Assembly: GCA_003695215.1 (NCBI GenBank)
Contig: RFIM01000184.1
Span: forward strand, 1-9,714
Direction of reading: 5' to 3'
DNA: 9,714 nt
DNA from: Chloroflexota bacterium
Lineage (GTDB): Bacteria > Chloroflexota > Anaerolineae > Aggregatilineales > UBA2796
The first letter of the stretch is position 1. The number at the start of each line of letters is the position of its first letter. Below are positions 5,463 through 9,714 of the stretch, piece by piece. The notes under the pieces are model-generated. The model ran no database searches and was not told the DNA's origin. It saw only the letters and a list, made by a program, of their open reading frames with translations. Made by a program: the position numbers and the translations under genes.

Positions 5463-7382
5463 ATGTTTCATGGCAGCGGATGGTTTTCCTTCCTGATGTA
5501 TGACGGGCAGAGCAAGCCGCGCGTCAGCCGTGCGCTAGTCAGGCGCGTTTTGGGCTATGCCAAGCCCTACCGCGGCAAGATCGGCTTAGTCCTAGTGGCG
5601 ATCTTGTTCAGCGCGCTGCTGAATTTGGTGACGCCCTTGCTCTTCCGTCAGCTGATCGACGTCGCCTTGCCACAGCGCGATGCGGCGCTCTTGAATGTGT
5701 TGGCGCTCGGCATCGTGGCAGTGCCTATCCTGAGCGGCGTCATCGCTGTCTTCCAGCGCTGGCTGACGGCGAGCATCGGCGAGGATGTGATCTACACGCT
5801 ACGCAGCGATCTCTACGCCCATCTGCAGAAAATGTCGCTGCGCTTTTTCACTAACGCCAAGACAGGCGAGCTGATGAGTCGGCTGAACAACGACGTGGTC
5901 GGCGCACAGAGCGCTATCAACAGCACACTTGTCAGCATCATCACCAACGCCGTCGCTGTCGTGGCGACTCTAAGCGTGATGCTGGCATTGGAATGGCGCT
6001 TGACCGTCCTTGGCTTGATTGTGGTGCCGCTGTTTGTGTTGCCGGCGCGCAGCATCGGGCGGCATCTGCGCGAGCTGATCAAACGGCAGAGCGAGCTGAA
6101 CGCGCAGATGAACGCAATGGTCAACGAGACTTTGAACATCAGTGGCGCGCTCTTGGTCAAGCTGTTCGGGCGCAGCGCCGAGGAGGTCGAGCGTTTCAGA
6201 GCGCGCGCGGCCCGCGTCCGCGATATTGGCGTGCAGCGCGCCGTGACGGGCAGCGTCATGTTCGTCAGCCTCGGCTTGATCAGCGCGGTCGGCGTGGCGT
6301 TGGCCTACTGGATCGGCGGGCACCTGGCGCTAGAAGGCGTCTTCAGTGCGGGCTTGATCGTGGCCTTTGGCTTGTATCTGACGCAGATATACGCGCCGTT
6401 GCAGGCACTCGCTAACGCGCCCGTCGAATTCGCTTCATCCATGGTCAGCTTTGAGCGCGTTTTTGAGATCATCGATCAGCCGATCGAGATCGCTGAGAAG
6501 CCGAACGCGCTAGCGCTAGCGCTTGAGCAAATTCGCGGCGAAGTGACCTTTGAGAACGTCTCTTTCCGTTATGGCGAAGGCGAGACGCCGCTCAGCGCAG
6601 TGGAACGCGGCGGCGTCGAGAGCGTGCGCGCTGTCTTCAGCGGCGAGAAAGCCGAGCAAGCGTTGCCGCGCACGCAAGCGCGCACTGTAGCGCTAGAAAA
6701 CGTCAGTTTCACCATCCCTGCGGGCAAGCTGGTGGCGCTGGTCGGCCCGAGCGGCGCAGGCAAGACGACCATCACCTATTTGCTGCCGCGCCTCTACGAT
6801 CCGACCGAAGGGCGCATCTTGCTGGATGGCCACGATCTGCGCGATTTGACGCTCAGCACGCTCTCAGCGGCCATCGGCATGGTCACACAGGAGACGTATC
6901 TGTTCCACGATACGATCAAGATGAATTTGCTCTACGCCAAGCCTGAGGCCACTGAAGCCGAGATCGAAGCCGCGGCGCGCGCTGCCAACATTCATGAGTT
7001 TATTATGCAGCTGCCCAATGGCTACCAAACGCTAGTCGGCGAGCGCGGCTACCGCCTGAGCGGCGGCGAGAAGCAACGGATCGCCATTGCAAGGGTTATC
7101 CTAAAAGACCCGCGCATCCTCATTTTGGATGAAGCCACTTCACACCTGGATTCGCAATCCGAGGCGCTCATCCAAAGTGCTTTGGAGCGCGTGATGCAGG
7201 GACGCACCAGCTTGGTGATCGCTCATCGGCTCAGCACAGTCTTAGCAGCCGATCTGATCCTAGTGCTGGATCGCGGGCGAATCGTGGAACGCGGCACGCA
7301 CAGCCAGCTTCTGGCACAAGGCGGCTTGTACGCCTCGCTCTACGAGACTCAGTTCAAACGCAGCGCCGAGCAGCCCGCCTGA
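5463..7382 (+). CDS. ABC exporter, fused membrane and ATPase domains (MsbA/MDR type)
   Basis: Half-size ABC exporter, 639 residues, that should work as a dimer in the cytoplasmic membrane to export a lipid, drug or peptide. Seen: six-helix transmembrane domain over about 35-325; ATPase domain with A-loop FRY (Y370), Walker A GPSGAGKT (428-435), Q-loop Q476, signature LSGGEKQR (532-539), Walker B ILILDEA (552-558) with catalytic E557, and switch H588. Both ATP-site halves look intact, so a homodimer is likely. About 33 extra residues sit between the A-loop and Walker A (371-408). Start ATG 5463 has AGGAG at 5446-5450, slightly far at 12 nt; a TTG at 5409 in frame would lie inside the promoter, and ATG 5496 is a weaker alternative. 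It stands alone behind its own promoter, and no substrate can be assigned from its neighbours. Confidence 0.93.
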   Translation: MFHGSGWFSFLMYDGQSKPRVSRALVRRVLGYAKPYRGKIGLVLVAILFSALLNLVTPLLFRQLIDVALPQRDAALLNVLALGIVAVPILSGVIAVFQRWLTASIGEDVIYTLRSDLYAHLQKMSLRFFTNAKTGELMSRLNNDVVGAQSAINSTLVSIITNAVAVVATLSVMLALEWRLTVLGLIVVPLFVLPARSIGRHLRELIKRQSELNAQMNAMVNETLNISGALLVKLFGRSAEEVERFRARAARVRDIGVQRAVTGSVMFVSLGLISAVGVALAYWIGGHLALEGVFSAGLIVAFGLYLTQIYAPLQALANAPVEFASSMVSFERVFEIIDQPIEIAEKPNALALALEQIRGEVTFENVSFRYGEGETPLSAVERGGVESVRAVFSGEKAEQALPRTQARTVALENVSFTIPAGKLVALVGPSGAGKTTITYLLPRLYDPTEGRILLDGHDLRDLTLSTLSAAIGMVTQETYLFHDTIKMNLLYAKPEATEAEIEAAARAANIHEFIMQLPNGYQTLVGERGYRLSGGEKQRIAIARVILKDPRILILDEATSHLDSQSEALIQSALERVMQGRTSLVIAHRLSTVLAADLILVLDRGRIVERGTHSQLLAQGGLYASLYETQFKRSAEQPA

Positions 7383-7408
7383 GAACTGGTTCGCCCGTCC
7401 TGCATAGT

Positions 7409-7417
7409 TGCTATGAT
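7409..7417 (+). promoter_or_regulatory. Extended -10 promoter for the acyl-ACP desaturase
   Basis: TGC-TATGAT (7409-7417) is an extended -10 about 67 bp before the start codon. No convincing -35 is seen at 16-18 bp (TTCGCC at 7390-7395 is the nearest). The predicted start near 7424 leaves a leader of about 60 nt rich in GCGC. Confidence 0.45.
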
Positions 7418-7484
7418 CTAAGGCGCGCGGCATGGCGCTGCGCGTGACTTACCATCAAGGTTAGGCTGATAGAAAGGGACGTTC

Positions 7485-8387
7485 ATGTCGCTAGCACATC
7501 TGATTCCTTCTTTAGAGCCGAAGCTGCGCAGCTTGTATCAGGCACATCACGAACGCGCCAAGCGCATTGACTGGGCTTACAGCGAGTACTTGCCGCTCGA
7601 CGAGCTGAAAGCCAACCCTGAGAGCATCCCACAGCTCTCGCCTGTGGTTTACACAGCCGTTGAGACGGCGATGCTGACCGAAGTGAACTTGCCGTGGTTC
7701 ACCACGCACTTGTATGCCGCTTTTCGCGGCGCGCTGAGCGTGATGATCGACTTCTTGCACACCTGGACTTCTGAGGAAGATCAGCACGCCTTGCTGCTGG
7801 AGACCTACCTGCTGCTCGGCGGCAACGGCGATCCAAAGCGGCGCGCTGCCATGCGCAAGAGCGTCATCAGGCAAGGTTGGGCGACCAACATCGATTCGCA
7901 CTTCGGCGCCATTGCCTACACGGCCATTCAAGAATTGGCCACGCAGACCTTCTACCTGCGCGTGGCTGATATCGCTGAGGCCGAAGACCCACGCTTGGCG
8001 CGCGCGTTGCGCCGCTTGGCCAAAGACGAGACGCTGCACATGGCGTTCTACCGCGATGCCGTCAAGTATCACTTGGAAGTCGAGCCGAATTACGTCTATC
8101 CGTTGGCGGAAGTGATCATGAAGTTCGAGATGCCAGGCAGCGGCATGCCCAACTATCAGGAGCGAGCCGAGCTGCTGGCCGCTAAAGCCAACTACGGGCC
8201 AGCAGAGTACTACACTCAGGTCATTGATGCGCTATGGCGCTACTGGGGCATTGATCAGCTTGAGCCGACTTTGGCGCGCGCGCGCGAGGCGCAACTGAAG
8301 CTGATCAAGCATCATCAGAAGTTAGCGCGCATTGCAGCGCGCATCATGGAGCGCCGCAAGAAGCGCCAAGAAGGTGCCGCCGACTAG
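7485..8387 (+). CDS. Acyl-ACP desaturase (soluble ferritin-like di-iron)
   Basis: Soluble enzyme that uses O2 and reduced ferredoxin to put a cis double bond into a saturated acyl chain on acyl carrier protein; family of plant stearoyl-ACP desaturase and mycobacterial DesA. All six iron ligands expected from the plant enzyme can be placed: E66 in MLTEVNLPWF, E98 and H101 in SEEDQH, E150 in AIQELATQT, E182 and H185 in KDETLH. Length 300 is normal for bacterial members and there is no transit or signal peptide. The C-terminal 30 residues are strongly basic (ERRKKRQ). Start ATG 7485 has AAAGGGA at 7473-7479, 5 nt away. The gene next downstream encodes a Rieske ferredoxin, a plausible reductant. 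It shows the host makes unsaturated fatty acids aerobically. Double-bond position and chain length cannot be read from the sequence. Confidence 0.9.
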   Translation: MSLAHLIPSLEPKLRSLYQAHHERAKRIDWAYSEYLPLDELKANPESIPQLSPVVYTAVETAMLTEVNLPWFTTHLYAAFRGALSVMIDFLHTWTSEEDQHALLLETYLLLGGNGDPKRRAAMRKSVIRQGWATNIDSHFGAIAYTAIQELATQTFYLRVADIAEAEDPRLARALRRLAKDETLHMAFYRDAVKYHLEVEPNYVYPLAEVIMKFEMPGSGMPNYQERAELLAAKANYGPAEYYTQVIDALWRYWGIDQLEPTLARAREAQLKLIKHHQKLARIAARIMERRKKRQEGAAD

Positions 8388-8393
8388 CTCAGG

Positions 8394-8422
8394 TTGGCTG
8401 ATTGCGCCACAGGCGCTAAGAT
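8394..8422 (+). promoter_or_regulatory. Candidate promoter of the Rieske ferredoxin gene
   Basis: TTGGCT (8394-8399), a 17-bp spacer and TAAGAT (8417-8422) match the sigma-70 pattern at four of six bases each. A small dyad GCGCC/GGCGC (8404-8408, 8412-8416) sits in the spacer. It starts 7 bp after the desaturase stop, so the ferredoxin may be transcribed both alone and by read-through. Confidence 0.4.
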
Positions 8423-8464
8423 CAGGGCATTCGCAGCCAATCGAAAAGTGGAGAAGACTCAGCT

Positions 8465-8773
8465 ATGCCCGAATACGTCACAGTGGCAAAGGCCTCTGAG
8501 ATCAAGCCAGGCGAGCGCATCGTTGTGGAAGTCAAAGAGCGCTACATCGCCATTTTCAACGTCAGTGGCGCCTATTACGCCATTGAGGATGTCTGTACGC
8601 ACGATGACGGCCCGCTCGCTGAAGGCGAACTGCACGGCTTTGAGATCGAGTGCCCGCGCCATGGCGCTCGCTTCGATATCCGCAGCGGCAAAGTGCTTTC
8701 CATGCCTGCCGTGCAAGATGTAGCGCGTTTTGAGGTGCGCCTTGAAGGCGACGATCTACAAATCCTGATCTGA
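8465..8773 (+). CDS. Small Rieske [2Fe-2S] ferredoxin
   Basis: A 102-residue stand-alone Rieske protein of the dioxygenase-ferredoxin type (also like the small nitrite reductase subunit NirD). Seen: cluster ligands C44 and H46 in VCTHDDGP, and C63 and H66 in CPRHGARF, with the usual 16-residue gap, then the FDIRSGKVLSMPA segment typical of soluble Rieske ferredoxins. There is no signal peptide or membrane helix, so it is a cytoplasmic one-electron carrier. Start ATG 8465 has GGAGA at 8450-8454. Its place 77 bp after the acyl-ACP desaturase suggests it supplies electrons to that enzyme. This is inference, because no reductase lies beside it and these ferredoxins also serve ring-hydroxylating oxygenases. 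Confidence 0.92.
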   Translation: MPEYVTVAKASEIKPGERIVVEVKERYIAIFNVSGAYYAIEDVCTHDDGPLAEGELHGFEIECPRHGARFDIRSGKVLSMPAVQDVARFEVRLEGDDLQILI

Positions 8774-8795
8774 GCGCGCAGGCTGCAGGCCGATG

Positions 8796-8804
8796 TGCTA
8801 AAAT
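8796..8804 (+). promoter_or_regulatory. Extended -10 promoter of ndk
   Basis: TGC-TAAAAT (8796-8804) is a good extended -10 with no -35 match at normal spacing (GCGCAG at 8776-8781). Transcription would begin near 8811, giving a leader of about 43 nt before the GTG start. Confidence 0.5.
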
Positions 8805-8808
8805 TGGA

Positions 8809-8852
8809 GCGGTTTCCTGAAAGCTATAGCGCAAAGATAAGGATACAACCGC
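8809..8852 (+). promoter_or_regulatory. Possible Shine-Dalgarno-sequestering leader stem of ndk
   Basis: GCGGTT (8809-8814) pairs with AACCGC (8847-8852) and TCCT (8815-8818) with AGGA (8840-8843), giving a 10-bp stem with one 3-nt bulge. The second part covers the ribosome binding site AAGGAT (8839-8844) and the first ends right before GTG 8854. The loop contains a further GCTATAGC palindrome. If transcription starts at 8811, two outer pairs are lost but eight remain. Function is not shown. Confidence 0.4.
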
Positions 8853-8853
8853 A

Positions 8854-9303
8854 GTGGAACGCACTCTGATCATCATCAAGCCTGATGGCGTACAGCGCGG
8901 CTTGGTCGGCGAGATCATCCGCCGCTTTGAGCAACGCGGCTTGCGGATCGTCGGCCTGAAGTTCATGCAAGTCAGCCGCGAGCTAGCCGAGCAACACTAC
9001 GCCATCCATCGCCAGAAGCCTTTCTTCAACAGTCTGGTCGAGTACATCACCTCGAGTCCTGTGGTTGTGATGGCGCTGGAAGGCACACAGGCAGTGCTGA
9101 ATGCACGCAACACCATCGGTGCCACGCGCCCGAGCGAAGCTGCTGCAGGCACAATTCGCGGCGATCTCGCCCTGGAGATCGGGCGAAACCTAGTTCACGG
9201 CTCAGATAGCCCTGAGAACGCCGCCGCCGAGATCGCCCTGTGGTTCAAGCCCGAAGAGCTAGTGAGCTGGCAGCGCCACAGCGACCGCTGGATTTTCGAA
9301 TAA
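8854..9303 (+). CDS. ndk: Nucleoside diphosphate kinase
   Basis: Cytosolic housekeeping enzyme that moves the gamma phosphate from ATP to other nucleoside diphosphates through a phosphohistidine. The 149-residue protein is full length. Seen: TLIIIKPDG with K9, HYAIHRQKPFF (Y49, F57), NARNTIGAT (R85, T91), R102, N112 and the phosphorylated H115 in RNLVHGSDS. The start is GTG 8854, with AAGGAT at 8839-8844 and the family's conserved beginning right after it. The non-ATG start and possible leader stem may reduce translation. It is co-oriented with the ferredoxin gene 80 bp upstream but has its own promoter, and faces rsfS with only 2 nt between the stop codons. Confidence 0.97.
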   Translation: MERTLIIIKPDGVQRGLVGEIIRRFEQRGLRIVGLKFMQVSRELAEQHYAIHRQKPFFNSLVEYITSSPVVVMALEGTQAVLNARNTIGATRPSEAAAGTIRGDLALEIGRNLVHGSDSPENAAAEIALWFKPEELVSWQRHSDRWIFE

Positions 9304-9305
9304 GC

Positions 9306-9674
9306 TCATTGCATGCGCAGCAGCACGTTGCCTTCGCGCCACAAGCCTTCGAGGTCGTAGTAGGCGCGTGCTGCTGGCGAAAATAAGTGGACGATCACAT
9401 CGCCATAGTCCATCAGCACCCAGCCATCCTCGCCACGCCCTTCGATGCGCAAAGGCACGGCCTGGTAATTCTTTTTCAGCTCATCGCGCACATGCTCTGT
9501 GATAGCGTTCAGTTGACGATCGCTGTTGGCGCTCGCGATCACGAAATAATCAGTGATCACGCTGACCTTGCGCAGATCAAGCAGCACAATATCCTCGCCT
9601 TTGCGATCGGCGATGAATTCAACAATCAGACGGGCAATTTCAAGTGTTTCCAGAGGTCTTTCTCCTGTTTCCAT
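9306..9674 (-). CDS. rsfS: Ribosome silencing factor RsfS (Iojap/YbeB family)
   Basis: Small protein that binds ribosomal protein uL14 on the 50S subunit and blocks subunit joining, slowing translation in starvation. Seen (122-residue form): GEDIVLLDLRKV (26-37), TDYFVIASANSDRQ (41-54), and GWVLMDYGDVIVHLFSP (84-100) followed by AARAYYDLEGLW (101-112), all family hallmarks. The start is uncertain. ATG 9692 would place codons 1-4 inside the likely promoter, so I used ATG 9674, which would be almost leaderless. A CTG at 9653 lies 7 nt after AGGAGA and would give 115 residues opening at the usual family position. Gene neighbours beyond the window edge are unseen; in many bacteria it sits with nadD or obgE. 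Confidence 0.92.
   Translation of the reverse strand: METGERPLETLEIARLIVEFIADRKGEDIVLLDLRKVSVITDYFVIASANSDRQLNAITEHVRDELKKNYQAVPLRIEGRGEDGWVLMDYGDVIVHLFSPAARAYYDLEGLWREGNVLLRMQ
9661..9666 (-). promoter_or_regulatory. Strong Shine-Dalgarno inside the annotated rsfS start region
   Basis: AGGAGA on the minus strand (9666-9661) is one of the best ribosome binding sequences in the window, but lies downstream of both ATG candidates (9692, 9674). It is 7 nt before a CTG (9653-9651) at which the conserved RsfS domain starts. It bears on the choice of start codon. Confidence 0.4.
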
Positions 9675-9682
9675 ACCAGGGC

Positions 9683-9691
9683 ATTTTAACA
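9683..9691 (-). promoter_or_regulatory. Extended -10 promoter of rsfS
   Basis: TGT-TAAAAT on the minus strand (9691-9683) is an extended -10 of the same form as that of ndk. It overlaps the ATG at 9692-9690. Transcription would start near 9676. A TTGCCT at the window edge (9714-9709) is 20 bp away, too far for a standard -35. Confidence 0.45.
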
Positions 9692-9714
9692 TAGATTCTA
9701 GCGCGCAGAGGCAA

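Noticed and set aside
7512..8072. 186-codon open frame on the minus strand inside the acyl-ACP desaturase
   Set aside because: Fully antisense to a gene with all six iron ligands in place; no ribosome binding site or known motif seen.
1..9714. CRISPR array, transposon ends, integrase, toxin-antitoxin or phage-defence genes
   Set aside because: No spaced repeats, terminal inverted repeats or proteins of these families were seen on either strand; the tRNA gene shows no duplicated 3' end that would mark an integration site.

Overview
The window is ordinary-looking chromosomal DNA, GC-rich and full of GCGC/GGC, from a free-living bacterium. It holds nine protein genes and one tRNA gene, with no mobile element, CRISPR array or phage gene. 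Carotenoid glycosylation and desaturation genes, a di-iron acyl-ACP desaturase and a Rieske ferredoxin point to a pigmented organism that uses oxygen. The gene mix and protein style suggest Chloroflexota, but this is inference and only moderately secure.

Layout, left to right. (1) A 5'-truncated family 2 glycosyltransferase (1-957, +) overlaps by 8 bp a CrtI/CrtN/CrtP-type FAD carotenoid desaturase or oxygenase (950-2431, +). The two look translationally coupled and are probably the end of a carotenoid operon. (2) A tRNA-Lys(CUU) gene (2486-2558, +) has a near-consensus promoter and its own terminator. (3) A secreted PDZ/S41 processing protease of the CtpA family lies on the minus strand (2656-3870). 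(4) Across a 201-bp divergent promoter region is a GH4 alpha-galactosidase, MelA (4072-5367, +). (5) Next is a complete half-size ABC exporter of the MsbA/MDR type (5463-7382, +). (6) An acyl-ACP desaturase (7485-8387, +) is followed by a small Rieske ferredoxin (8465-8773, +), its plausible electron donor. (7) Nucleoside diphosphate kinase (8854-9303, +) faces the ribosome silencing factor RsfS (9306-9674, -) tail to tail with a 2-nt gap.

Apart from the carotenoid pair, most genes seem to be transcribed singly. Nearly every gap carries its own -10 element, and five of these have a TG dinucleotide in the extended -10 position. Several leaders hold small inverted repeats. The most notable is a potential stem in the ndk leader that would bury the Shine-Dalgarno sequence. 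I found no clear novel multi-gene system. The items most worth checking are this leader, the promoter/terminator overlap before the ABC exporter, the start site of rsfS, and the desaturase-Rieske pairing.
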